Origin: Ulvibacter antarcticus
Lineage (GTDB): Bacteria > Bacteroidota > Bacteroidia > Flavobacteriales > Flavobacteriaceae
Direction: 5' to 3'
Assembly: GCF_003688405.1 (NCBI RefSeq)
Contig: NZ_REFC01000013.1
Span: 608,991 to 672,990, forward strand
DNA length: 64,000 bases
Shown: in pieces, positions 27,538-35,964 of the stretch
Numbering within the stretch: the first letter of the stretch is position 1
Layout of the letters: each line of letters starts with the position of its first letter
The notes under the pieces: generated by a model
Database searches by the model: none
Told to the model about the DNA's origin: nothing
The model's input: the letters and a program-made list of their open reading frames with translations, nothing else
Position numbers and translations under genes: made by a program

Positions 27538-28896
27538 ATGAAATTCAAAAGCACCAACCCTTACAATGGTCAAACTGTAGGTCATTATACCGGACTTACG
27601 GAAAAGGAATTGAGTGATAAACTTGCTAAAAGTCAAGAAGCATTTGAATCTTGGCGAAAAGTATCTCTTTCGGAACGTTGCGATTTATTAAAAAAAGCTG
27701 GTCAAGTGTTGAGAGATAATGTAGAAGAATATGCAAAAATGATCACTTTGGAAATGGGCAAACCTATAAAAGAATCCAGAGCGGAAGTGAATAAATGCGC
27801 ATTGGTCTGTGATTATTATGCCGATAATGCTGAAGCTTTTCTAAAGAATGAAACAATCTCAACGGAAGCTTTTAAAAGCTTTGTAAGTCATGATCCTATT
27901 GGAAGCGTCTTAGCAATAATGCCATGGAATTTTCCTTTTTGGCAAGTTTTTAGGTATGCGGCACCGACCTTGACTGCAGGTAATACGGGCTTATTGAAAC
28001 ATGCGCCAAACGTATTTGGTTGTGCCAAACAAATTGAAGAAGTGTTCACAAAAGCTGGGTATCCTCCAAATGTATTCCAAAACTTAATCGTACATCATGA
28101 TCAAACAGAGAAAATTATTTCTCACGAAACTGTAAAAGCAATTACCCTTACAGGAAGTGAAAGAGCAGGTTCGGCTGTTGCGGAAATTGCAGGACGTCAT
28201 ATTAAAAAAACGGTACTTGAACTTGGAGGCAACAATGCTTTTATTGTTTGGGAAGATGCTGACATTGATCAATCAGTAAAAATAGCACTTACGGCGCGTA
28301 TGTTAAATTGCGGACAAAGTTGTATTGCAGCGAAGCGCTTTATCCTTATGGAGGGTATTTACGACGAGTTTGTTTCAAAATTCACCAAAGCTGTCAGCGA
28401 ACTAAAAGCAGGAGACCCGATGGATGAAAACACAGGTATTGGTCCGCTTGCAAGAATAGATCTTGCCGACCAGTTACATGAGCAGGTTACTGAATCTATT
28501 AAACAAGGTGCAAAACTATTGTTGGGCGGTAAACAAAATGATTGTTATCACGAACCCACAATATTGGGAGATGTGGTACCAGGTATGGCAGCTTTCGATC
28601 AGGAAACTTTTGGACCTTTAGCTGCTATGATCAAAGCTAAGGATATAGATCATGCATTTGCCCTTTCTGAAGAATCGAAGTATGGGCTAGGGGTAACTGT
28701 ATGTACCAAAGATATCGAAAAGGCAATAAAGCATTCCAATAGAGTTAGTGATGGGGCCTATTTTGTTAACGAATTAGTGAAGTCGGATCCTCGATTGCCA
28801 TTTGGAGGCACCAAGAAATCTGGCTATGGTCGTGAACTTTCAAAGGATGGTATGATGGAATTTGTAAATCGGAAAACCGTTTATGTTAAGAAATAA
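27538..28896 (+). CDS. NAD(P)-dependent aldehyde dehydrogenase, succinate-semialdehyde type
   Basis: A 452-residue aldehyde dehydrogenase. The NAD site (PWNFPFWQVFRYAAPTLTAGN), TLTGSERAG, the general base E228 in VLELGGNN and the nucleophile C262 in NCGQSCIAAKR are all present, with the usual 34-residue spacing between E and C. The C-terminal VNELVKSDPRLPFGGTKKSGYGREL is typical of the succinate-semialdehyde dehydrogenase (GabD/YneI) group, which also oxidises other omega-amino or acylamino aldehydes. As last gene of the operon it would oxidise the aldehyde made by the aminotransferase. It starts 12 bases after the C45 gene. Confidence 0.87.
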   Translation: MKFKSTNPYNGQTVGHYTGLTEKELSDKLAKSQEAFESWRKVSLSERCDLLKKAGQVLRDNVEEYAKMITLEMGKPIKESRAEVNKCALVCDYYADNAEAFLKNETISTEAFKSFVSHDPIGSVLAIMPWNFPFWQVFRYAAPTLTAGNTGLLKHAPNVFGCAKQIEEVFTKAGYPPNVFQNLIVHHDQTEKIISHETVKAITLTGSERAGSAVAEIAGRHIKKTVLELGGNNAFIVWEDADIDQSVKIALTARMLNCGQSCIAAKRFILMEGIYDEFVSKFTKAVSELKAGDPMDENTGIGPLARIDLADQLHEQVTESIKQGAKLLLGGKQNDCYHEPTILGDVVPGMAAFDQETFGPLAAMIKAKDIDHAFALSEESKYGLGVTVCTKDIEKAIKHSNRVSDGAYFVNELVKSDPRLPFGGTKKSGYGRELSKDGMMEFVNRKTVYVKK

Positions 28897-29078
28897 AATA
28901 CAATTTATTAAGGATTTAATAATGAGATTTACGGATAATCTAAAACAAATATAAGGTTTTGAAATTCCCCTCTGGGGCGATTATAATATGCAAATGCATT
29001 GTTCCCTTAGTAAAGTAGTTGCTCATCTCCGGTATCTGGAAAGTATTCTTTTTAAAATTAATCCTTATTTATTATTCG

Positions 29079-30542
29079 CTAAAAATTATCAGGAAGTACC
29101 CAATTGGCATAGTTTCTCGAAGCATCGTCGTCATTAAGTATGTTTTGGCCTGAACTAAAAATACAATCAATAATTGTAACACCAATATGTAGTTTGCTTA
29201 TATGAATCAGCGAATCTCTTCTTTCAGGTGTTGCTGAACCTGGAACCCAGCAATTCAAAAATCGGGTTTGACGTCCGCTCTCTAATAGAATCATTATCCA
29301 GGGATGTGAGTGTTGTGTATCAACAAAGGCTCCTTCAAGACGACAATCTATAAATGAGGTGCCATGTGCCCCATCAATCACAATTGCATGTTGATTGGAA
29401 TGTTCAAAATTACAGGCATAGAAGGCATTGTTCGCGGCTGTAAGTCCGGGAGCTGCTTCAGAATTTGGAAAATACAGAGAAGCATATCCAGTTGCCCCGA
29501 CAAACCTACAATTCCAGAACTTATTGTCATTACACCTTTTAGTGCCATCGTAAACCTCAATTTTTGCATTAATTTCATTATCCTTGAATAGGCAATCTGA
29601 AAACGTATTTGAGATACCTCCATTCAATTGAAGGCCTACCTGAAAGCCCGTTACGGTTATACTTTCCAATCTGGAATGTGCAATCCTTGTAAGATTGAGA
29701 CCTATTTGTCCGTTGCCGGTTATTTTTATGTTCTTTATCTCTGCCGGTGTAAAATTTCCTTCCTTACCTATTTCAAGTGCATTTCCCTCTCGTCCGGTGA
29801 ATTTAAAATGACCGTTTTGAAGAATAAATCCTTCATCATTCGGAGCCTTTGGAACTATTTTAAGTATATCGCTAAAAGCATAGGTTCGATGCCCTAGATC
29901 TATAGGTAAGTGGTTTGCTAAACCATATGCAATTGTTTCGCGCAATGCTATAGTATCATCAGTTTCTCCATCTCCGACGGCTCCAAAATTCAGAGGGTTC
30001 GCTACTGTTATCGTCGGTGTGTGATCTTCGATTCCGATCGGCCCGATTAAAAAACGATCCCGAAAATCGCGAATGTTGACTAATAGTGCTAAAAAGAACC
30101 CCTCTTCTGAATAGAATACGGGCAAACTCTTCGAAATAGTAAGACCGGGATTTACGTGTGGGTCATTGCAGGTAGCTATCGTAAGGTCTCTGCAAGGGTC
30201 AGGTGCCTTTACCCGGGGAATCGTGCAAAATCCATAGCTTTCGCTGTTCAGACAGATATCTTCCTCATAGAGTATAGTGGGTTGTTTTAATGGTGCTGTC
30301 ATTTTTAAAATAGCGACTTTTGAGATGGTGCTTCTGCAGTCTGTAGGCCATCTTTTGTATTGATATCCTAAACGGATGAAATTGAATCGAACAGTATTCA
30401 AGTTTACATAAACCCATTGAGCTGTGTTGTTTGCATTAGCTCCAACTACGACAGCATTGCTCACATCTTCGGCAAATTGTTGGGTTTGTGAGCCTTCATT
30501 TTCCAGCATTACTTTGTGTAAGTTGATCCATTTCGTTTCCAT
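29079..30542 (-). CDS. Pectate-lyase-3-type beta-helix protein without signal peptide
   Basis: A 487-residue protein. The segment NPLNFGAVGDGETDDTIALRETI (about residues 186-208) is the start signature of the Pectate_lyase_3 / GH55 / phage tailspike beta-helix family, and the following about 270 residues have regular short strands (FSDCLFKDNEI, KFWNCRFVGA, FYACNFEHS, FIDCRLEGA) as expected for a right-handed helix. The first about 180 residues are an unrecognised beta-rich domain. No signal peptide or T9SS domain is present, unusual for a surface polysaccharide lyase. A role in binding or cutting a polymer is possible but not shown. It is isolated, facing away from the CDGSH gene. Confidence 0.7.
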   Translation of the reverse strand: METKWINLHKVMLENEGSQTQQFAEDVSNAVVVGANANNTAQWVYVNLNTVRFNFIRLGYQYKRWPTDCRSTISKVAILKMTAPLKQPTILYEEDICLNSESYGFCTIPRVKAPDPCRDLTIATCNDPHVNPGLTISKSLPVFYSEEGFFLALLVNIRDFRDRFLIGPIGIEDHTPTITVANPLNFGAVGDGETDDTIALRETIAYGLANHLPIDLGHRTYAFSDILKIVPKAPNDEGFILQNGHFKFTGREGNALEIGKEGNFTPAEIKNIKITGNGQIGLNLTRIAHSRLESITVTGFQVGLQLNGGISNTFSDCLFKDNEINAKIEVYDGTKRCNDNKFWNCRFVGATGYASLYFPNSEAAPGLTAANNAFYACNFEHSNQHAIVIDGAHGTSFIDCRLEGAFVDTQHSHPWIMILLESGRQTRFLNCWVPGSATPERRDSLIHISKLHIGVTIIDCIFSSGQNILNDDDASRNYANWVLPDNF

Positions 30543-30943
30543 AGTCTAGAATTTTTTAATAAGATTAATAGTATCGAGAAATACTATCCAATTGGATGCA
30601 ACAATAGGTTGTATGTCGATTCTGTTTTGCATTCTAATTTTTAGTCCAAGCGTGGTTTATATCAAGAGACTTAATATTTTCCATTTATTTTGAATATTCT
30701 GAAAGACCATTAAATCATAATTATACTGGACTTCTTTTAATTCAATTTTACAACATTAAAATTGCTTAATGCGTTTGTTATCAGTTAAATATACTAAAAA
30801 TTTAGATTGAGCCTGCCATGTAGTGATAGTGAAAAACAGAGTGTTGGAGATTTTAATAAGCCGCTATAATTTTTTTTGAATCGTTGTATAATCAAAGCTT
30901 TCTTGTAAATTGTTTCTCTAATCATACTAAACAATCAATAATT
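30543..30943. other. Divergent intergenic region, 401 bases
   Basis: This region lies between the beta-helix gene (minus strand) and the CDGSH gene (plus strand) and should hold both promoters. It is AT-rich. CAATTTTA (30743-30750) and TAAAATTG (30757-30764) form an 8-bp inverted repeat with a six-base spacer. No full TAnnTTTG promoter or small gene could be supported. Confidence 0.45.
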
Positions 30944-31165
30944 ATGTCTAAAACAACTCTAAAAGTAAATAACAACGGTTCTCTGCGTATTACAGGAGAC
31001 TTTGAAATAGTAGACAAGGATGGTAAGGCATACGATCTGGGTGGGCGAGAAGCTATTTCATTGTGCAGATGCGGACTTTCAGAAAATAAACCATTTTGCG
31101 ATGGTTCCCATAGAAATCATTTTGAGCACGATGCCGTAGCCTTTGCATTACCCCCGAAACAATAA
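30944..31165 (+). CDS. CDGSH iron-sulfur domain protein
   Basis: A 73-residue protein. The ATG at 30944 (MSKTTLKVNNNGSLRI) is preferred over an in-frame ATG at 30884 because the family begins near this point. The CDGSH 2Fe-2S motif is complete: C-R-C, then nine residues, then CDGSH (LCRCGLSENKPFCDGSH), giving three cysteines and one histidine as ligands. The preceding GDFEIVDKDGKAYDLGGREAISL is the usual beta-strand lead-in. Members shuttle electrons or clusters; the partner is unknown. It stands alone, 42 bases before the 3' end of the opposite-strand mnmE. Confidence 0.9.
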   Translation: MSKTTLKVNNNGSLRITGDFEIVDKDGKAYDLGGREAISLCRCGLSENKPFCDGSHRNHFEHDAVAFALPPKQ

Positions 31166-31207
31166 ATGTCAAATAGTAACTTTTATTTATTGCACGGCAT
31201 TTTTGGT

Positions 31208-32617
31208 TTACTTCCCAATACAGAAATTAGCAAATATATTCCCTAACAAATCATCGTTGGTGATTTCGCCGGTTATCTCGCCAAAGTAATAAAGTGCCTG
31301 CCTAATATCTATGGCCATAAGGTCGCCACTAAGCCCGGAATCGATGCCTTCTTGCACCTTTATAATTTCCTCTAATGCTTTAAGTAAAGCATCGTAATGC
31401 CTTGTATTTGTAATTATTGTATCGTTATTTCGTAAAGCACCGGTATTTACAAATTCGAGTAGGGTAGTCTTCAATTCTTCGATACCTAATCCCGTTTTTG
31501 CAGAAAGCAAATGTAGGTTTGAGACTTGAGATTTTAGACTCGATATTTCCTCTTCGGATAACTTATCGACCTTATTCGCGATTACCACTAATTGCTTCTG
31601 AGGGAAACGATTGCGAATCTTCTCAATCTCGTTGTTAATTATAACCGTTTTCTCTCCCTCTGGGAGAGATGTCCGAAGGACAGTGAGGGCATCAAACAAG
31701 TAGACCACCACCTGCGCCTGTTCAATTTTCTCGAAAGTCTTTTTAATCCCAAGACCTTCAATCACATCTTTAGTTTCTCTAATTCCGGCGGTATCAATAA
31801 ATCTGAAGGCAATTCCGCCGATTGAAAGTTCATCTTCAATGGTATCTCGGGTGGTACCCGCAATGTCGCTAACAATGGCACGCTCCTCATTTAAGAGTGC
31901 ATTCAAAAGCGTTGATTTTCCTACATTGGGTTCCCCAACGATGGCTACCGGAATTCCATTCTTTAATACATTTCCAGTGGCGAAGGAGTCAATAAGTCGT
32001 TTAAGAACTAAGGTTATTTTTGATATTAATTTCTGAAAGTCATCCCTATTGGCGAACTCCACGTCTTCTTCAGCAAAATCCAACTCTAATTCAATAAGGG
32101 AGGCAAAATTTAATAGTTCCTCCCGAAGCTTTTTGATTTCCGAAGAAAATCCACCACGCATCTGTTGTATCGCCAATTGATGCGACGCTTCCGAATCACT
32201 TGCTATAAGATCGGCCACAGCTTCCGCCTGACTCAAATCCATTTTACCATTTAAGAAGGCTCGTAATGTAAATTCCCCGGCTGTTGCCATTCTACATCCC
32301 TTCCGAAGACATAATTGTATAATTTCCTGCTGAATATAATTACTCCCATGACATGAAAACTCAATTACATCCTCGCCTGTATAACTATTCGGATTCTTAA
32401 AAAGGGTTGCAAGTACTTCATCAATCACGCGATTCCCATCTTTTATATGACCTAAATGAACAGTATGTGTCTTCTGCTCCACTAATTTTTTATTAGAAAC
32501 AGACGCAAATAGTTCCGAAGCAATAGAAAAAGCACTTTGACCAGAAAGCCTAATAACCGCAATAGCCCCTGCACCTGCGGGTGTTGCTAAAGCTACAATA
32601 GTGTCGTTGTAAATCAT
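31208..32617 (-). CDS. mnmE: tRNA modification GTPase MnmE
   Basis: A 469-residue GTPase that, with MnmG, makes the 5-carboxymethylaminomethyl group on U34 of tRNA. Visible parts: N-terminal tetrahydrofolate-binding domain (TPAGAGAIAVIRLSG), helical domain, G domain with GEPNVGKSTLLNAL, TTRDT, DTAGI and NKVD, and the C-terminal CIGK with the functional cysteine. Start at ATG 32617; an in-frame TTG lies two codons upstream. Residues about 310-322 are encoded by a dispersed repeat element inserted in frame (see the repeat entry). The insertion falls between the DTAG switch region and NKVD, in a variable loop, so activity is probably kept. Confidence 0.95.
   Translation of the reverse strand: MIYNDTIVALATPAGAGAIAVIRLSGQSAFSIASELFASVSNKKLVEQKTHTVHLGHIKDGNRVIDEVLATLFKNPNSYTGEDVIEFSCHGSNYIQQEIIQLCLRKGCRMATAGEFTLRAFLNGKMDLSQAEAVADLIASDSEASHQLAIQQMRGGFSSEIKKLREELLNFASLIELELDFAEEDVEFANRDDFQKLISKITLVLKRLIDSFATGNVLKNGIPVAIVGEPNVGKSTLLNALLNEERAIVSDIAGTTRDTIEDELSIGGIAFRFIDTAGIRETKDVIEGLGIKKTFEKIEQAQVVVYLFDALTVLRTSLPEGEKTVIINNEIEKIRNRFPQKQLVVIANKVDKLSEEEISSLKSQVSNLHLLSAKTGLGIEELKTTLLEFVNTGALRNNDTIITNTRHYDALLKALEEIIKVQEGIDSGLSGDLMAIDIRQALYYFGEITGEITNDDLLGNIFANFCIGK
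31652..31692. repeat. Dispersed repeat copy inserted in mnmE
   Basis: A short GC-richer element. TCTCTCCC (31652-31659) and GGGAGAGA (31662-31669) bracket a small hairpin, followed by TGTCCGAAGGACAGTGAGGG. A diverged copy occurs at 63839-63869 (about 27 of 31 positions alike by eye). In mnmE it is read in frame, giving ALTVLRTSLPEGE. This word is familiar to me from other Flavobacteriia genomes, but I cannot verify that here. Confidence 0.7.
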
Positions 32618-32625
32618 ATTCAATG

Positions 32626-32633
32626 CAAAAATA
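32626..32633 (-). promoter_or_regulatory. -7 box (TATTTTTG) of mnmE
   Basis: On the minus strand TATTTTTG fits TAnnTTTG and ends eight bases before the mnmE ATG at 32617. If used, the 5' UTR would be only a few bases. The -33 element is not clear. Confidence 0.4.
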
Positions 32634-32762
32634 GCAATATTGTAAGCTCATACACAGCCTTAAACGTTTTAAATGAAAGATGAATGGTGTAACTTGCAAT
32701 TTCACTCATGGGTTGTAACAATTTTAGATAAACTACTACTTATACATTAAACTATATATACT

Positions 32763-32885
32763 ATGGAACCTGAACAAAAGCCATCAAACAACAGCAATAA
32801 AAATCTAATAAAACCACTTCTTATATTTGTTGGAGTTTCGATCGCTGCATTTTTAATCGCATCCTGGGTAATTAGTTTATTTTAA
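32763..32885 (+). CDS. Short membrane protein, 40 residues
   Basis: A 40-residue frame: MEPEQKPSNNSNKNL, a polar cytoplasmic-looking start, then one transmembrane segment (LLIFVGVSIAAFLIASWVIS). It lies 26 bases before the DUF4870-like gene on the same strand. A clear membrane helix and the tight spacing support a real gene, but no homologue is recalled. It could be a small partner of the DUF4870 membrane protein. Confidence 0.45.
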   Translation: MEPEQKPSNNSNKNLIKPLLIFVGVSIAAFLIASWVISLF

Positions 32886-32911
32886 TCTAGTACTCACTTA
32901 AATCAATCAAA

Positions 32912-33280
32912 ATGGAAGTCATCACCCAACCACAGTACGCTAAGCGAACCGACACTCAATTATTGGTTCTTACGCATTTATCACAATTACTGACCTATAT
33001 CACCGGATTTGGTGGTTTAATTGTTCCGCTTATTATTTGGCTGACAAAGAAAGATGAAGTTAACCATATGGATGAACATGGTAAATCCATTATTAATTTT
33101 CAACTTAGCATGATCCTGTTTGCTGTATTAAGTATTCCGGCGATCTTTTTGCTGGGATTGGGAATTCTGACCTTAATACTTGTAGGAATCGTCTCTTTTG
33201 TCGTGCCTATTGTAAATGCTGTAAAAGCAAGTAATGGAGAAGCTCCTAGTTACTTTATGACTATACGATTTATATCCTAA
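32912..33280 (+). CDS. DUF4870 domain membrane protein
   Basis: A 122-residue membrane protein with three hydrophobic segments. THLSQLLTYITGFGGLIVPLIIW followed by VNHMDEHGKSIINFQLSM is the signature of DUF4870 (earlier called TIC20-like). Function is unknown; members are small inner-membrane proteins. A one-helix protein gene precedes it. Confidence 0.85.
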   Translation: MEVITQPQYAKRTDTQLLVLTHLSQLLTYITGFGGLIVPLIIWLTKKDEVNHMDEHGKSIINFQLSMILFAVLSIPAIFLLGLGILTLILVGIVSFVVPIVNAVKASNGEAPSYFMTIRFIS

Positions 33281-33386
33281 ATCAAATTCATTAGGGGTCT
33301 AGTACTGTATTCAACCCCTATTTTTGTTGGTAATTTAAAATTTAGTTGCAAGTTTGTGTTGTACTAATAATTAAATTCAAATCACA

Positions 33387-33863
33387 ATGAACAATACCAT
33401 GATATTAAAACCTAGCACACAAAATACGCTGACTTTTCGTAATCTTTTCTTTATGATTTGCTTACTAATTGGAGCCGGAGCTTTTGCTCAAGATACAGTT
33501 ACTTCAGAAAAAGGTGTTTTCCAGTTTGAAACAGATGTAATCGACTATGGTACTATTGCGCAGAATGCGGACGGTGTTCGTGCTTTCAAATTTACAAATG
33601 TTGGTAATGCTCCGATCGTTATTACTAAAGCAAAGGGAAGTTGTGGTTGTACGGTACCAACTAAGCCTAACGGTCCAGTGATGCCAGGCGAAAGTGCTGA
33701 AATTGGCGTGAAGTATGACACTAAAAGAATTGGATCTTTTTCTAAAACCATAACCTTAACTTCCAATGCAAGTGAAGGAGTAAAAGTAATTAAGATAAAA
33801 GGAAAGATTTTGGCTCCTACAGTTGCTGAAACTTCCGAAACTCATGCAGGTGAAAAAGAATAA
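33387..33863 (+). CDS. DUF1573 domain secreted protein
   Basis: A 158-residue exported protein. The N-terminus contains a hydrophobic signal (LFFMICLLIGAGAFAQ), though the exact start (33387 or a nearby ATG at 33399) is uncertain. The mature part is one Ig-like DUF1573 domain: FETDVIDYGTI, FKFTNVGNAPIVI, the GSCGCTVP dicysteine, and PGESAEIGVKYDT. Bacteroidota have many such proteins, and their role is unknown. A strong terminator follows. Confidence 0.88.
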   Translation: MNNTMILKPSTQNTLTFRNLFFMICLLIGAGAFAQDTVTSEKGVFQFETDVIDYGTIAQNADGVRAFKFTNVGNAPIVITKAKGSCGCTVPTKPNGPVMPGESAEIGVKYDTKRIGSFSKTITLTSNASEGVKVIKIKGKILAPTVAETSETHAGEKE

Positions 33864-33885
33864 TTATTTATTTGAATTGCCACTC

Positions 33886-33919
33886 AAAGAACCCGCCAAT
33901 TGGCGGGTTCTTTATTTTA
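33886..33919 (+). terminator. Rho-independent terminator of the DUF1573 gene
   Basis: AAAGAACCCGCC (33886-33897) and GGCGGGTTCTTT (33902-33913) form a perfect 12-bp stem with an AATT loop, 22 bases after the stop codon and followed by ATTTTAT. The symmetric A and T runs mean that it could also act on the opposite strand for the kinase at 33965. Confidence 0.9.
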
Positions 33920-33964
33920 TATTGTAATAGCACAACATTCGAGCTAAGGTTTTAATGACAATAT

Positions 33965-35959
33965 TTAATCTTTTTCGGTTAAGCCATTTATGATTATAAT
34001 AAACTCTTTGTTACATTCAGTTACCTTATCGTTCAATAGCGATTCATCTTTATTTTCAGCCTGGAGCATACTTCTGCTTTCCATTAAAAGTTCAGTAAGA
34101 GGGTCGGCTTCTATGTAATATAAAGACATGGTACTTTTATGAATAAGATCCGAAATCATTTTTATATCATTTTTAACTATGGCTTTATTATAATCCTTTT
34201 GATAGCTTATAAGTGCATCGAGCGTACTTAGCTTGAATTTTTTGAGGTACTCAGGTTTATTATTGGCCATTTTTATATAGCGATCCAACTTAAAACTCAC
34301 TTTTGGAGTATTTAGCTTTGGATTACTTTTTTTCATTGATTTCTTCAACGATTTCTTCGGAATGGAAGAAAGTTGACCTTGACTTTGCGGATTGACATTT
34401 TGATGTCGTAGCAGAATTTCATATAGTTGTTTTGGCTGAAATGGTTTCGGAAGATGATCATCTATTCCAGCCTCCATAAGTTGCTCATTAACTTCACCCT
34501 TAGTAGAAGCAGAGAAAGCAATTATTACCGGCTTCATATTGAGTTTTAGGTCTCTTATATTTTTAGCAGTTTCATAACCGTCCATTTTGGGCATCTGCAA
34601 GTCGAGCAATATTAGATCTACCTTGTGTTTTGTTATCATAGATAAGGCCTTCTTCCCACTTTCGGCGGATAAGTATGATATATTCCATTGCTCAAGATAT
34701 TGTTCTGCGATGAAAATATTTGCTGGATTATCGTCTACTAATAAAACCATCAAATCACCAAAATCGTGCTTTTCAGATTCTAAGATTGAGAGATCTTTTT
34801 TAGCTAAGACTTTATCAGATTTTTTGTAGCAAATACGAAACTTAAATTTTGAACCTACATTTAATTTACTGCTAACCGATAATTTACTGCCGTGGAGTTC
34901 CAATAACTTTTTACTAATTGTTAGCCCTAGCCCTGTTCCTCCAAATTCTACGTTCACATCGTAACTGGCTTGAGAAAATTCTTGGAAAATAGACTCTAAT
35001 TTTTCAGAAGGTATCCCAATACCTGTGTCGGCAACCTTAAAATCTAGATACACTTCTTGTTTACTCATTTTTGCGACAGATATAGATAATGTCACCGAGC
35101 CAATTTTAGTGAACTTTATAGCATTTCCTACAAGGTTTGTCAATATCTGATTGAGTTTAACCGGATCTCCAATAAGATAACGAGGTACGTCTGTATCTAA
35201 ATCTACGCGCATCTCTATGCCTTTCTCCTTCGCTCTAACAGAAAATGTTTGCTCTAGAATTTTAGATAAATCAAAAACATCAAAATCGACATGCTCAAGC
35301 TCAAATTTTCTTGCTTCAATTTTACTTAGATCCAAAAGGTTATTCACGAGACTTAGGAGATGCTCAGACGAATGGAGTAGGAGACGAGCATAGTCTTTCT
35401 GATTTTTATTTAAAGGTGTTTTATGAAGAAGATTTCCTATCCCTAGAATAGCATTCAACGGTGTTCTAATCTCATGACTAATTGTTGAAAGGAAATCTGC
35501 TTTTGCTTTAGAATCGGATTCAGCTTGCTGTTTAGCCTTTAGCAGTTCTGCTTCAAAATGCCATCGATCCGACATGTCCAATACGGTCGCTTGATAGGTT
35601 AATGGCGCATCGTCCTGCGCAGGGATTTCTCTCACATTTATTAGACCGTGTAAGACACTTTTGTCTTTTCTTACTACATCGAAATAAACTTCCTTAATAA
35701 AACCTTGAAGCTTGATCAAAGGGAAAAAGTGAGTTTCGAAAAAGATTTGCCCACCAATTTTAAAAAGACTTGGCAAGGTTCGCTTATTAATGATCTCCTC
35801 TTTTGTAAATCCGAGCCATACGGCTAAGGTGTTGTTAATATCGAAAATGAGACCATCGTTATGAAAACAAATAGAGCCACAGGGAGCATTATCATATAAA
35901 TCCAAAGCGGCTTTTAATCTATGTAAATCTTGACCTTTGGTAGATTGTTTTTTATTCAC
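33965..35959 (-). CDS. PAS hybrid histidine kinase paired with an RsbQ-like hydrolase
   Basis: A 664-residue cytoplasmic kinase. The GTG at 35959, preceded by AGGA and five bases after the hydrolase stop, is chosen; the only longer option is a TTG at 36028 overlapping that gene. Parts: PAS domain (about 18-132: LYDNAPCGSICFHNDG ... GQIFFETHFFPLIKLQGF), HisKA with H162 (STISHEIRTPLNA), HATPase (NLVGNAIKF, DTGIGIP, GTGLGLT), receiver with D453 (LLDLQMPKMDG), and a C-terminal domain with H607 (LIHKSTMSLYYIEADPL) that looks like a phosphotransfer (HPt) domain. The FETHF segment recalls the RsbP PAS domain. The ligand would come from the neighbouring hydrolase. Confidence 0.87.
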   Translation of the reverse strand: MNKKQSTKGQDLHRLKAALDLYDNAPCGSICFHNDGLIFDINNTLAVWLGFTKEEIINKRTLPSLFKIGGQIFFETHFFPLIKLQGFIKEVYFDVVRKDKSVLHGLINVREIPAQDDAPLTYQATVLDMSDRWHFEAELLKAKQQAESDSKAKADFLSTISHEIRTPLNAILGIGNLLHKTPLNKNQKDYARLLLHSSEHLLSLVNNLLDLSKIEARKFELEHVDFDVFDLSKILEQTFSVRAKEKGIEMRVDLDTDVPRYLIGDPVKLNQILTNLVGNAIKFTKIGSVTLSISVAKMSKQEVYLDFKVADTGIGIPSEKLESIFQEFSQASYDVNVEFGGTGLGLTISKKLLELHGSKLSVSSKLNVGSKFKFRICYKKSDKVLAKKDLSILESEKHDFGDLMVLLVDDNPANIFIAEQYLEQWNISYLSAESGKKALSMITKHKVDLILLDLQMPKMDGYETAKNIRDLKLNMKPVIIAFSASTKGEVNEQLMEAGIDDHLPKPFQPKQLYEILLRHQNVNPQSQGQLSSIPKKSLKKSMKKSNPKLNTPKVSFKLDRYIKMANNKPEYLKKFKLSTLDALISYQKDYNKAIVKNDIKMISDLIHKSTMSLYYIEADPLTELLMESRSMLQAENKDESLLNDKVTECNKEFIIIINGLTEKD

Positions 35960-35964
35960 AGTTC

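Noticed and set aside
28960..28975. CCCC-TCT-GGGG hairpin as terminator of the aldehyde dehydrogenase or of the beta-helix gene
   Set aside because: The stem is only four pairs and no T-run follows on either side.
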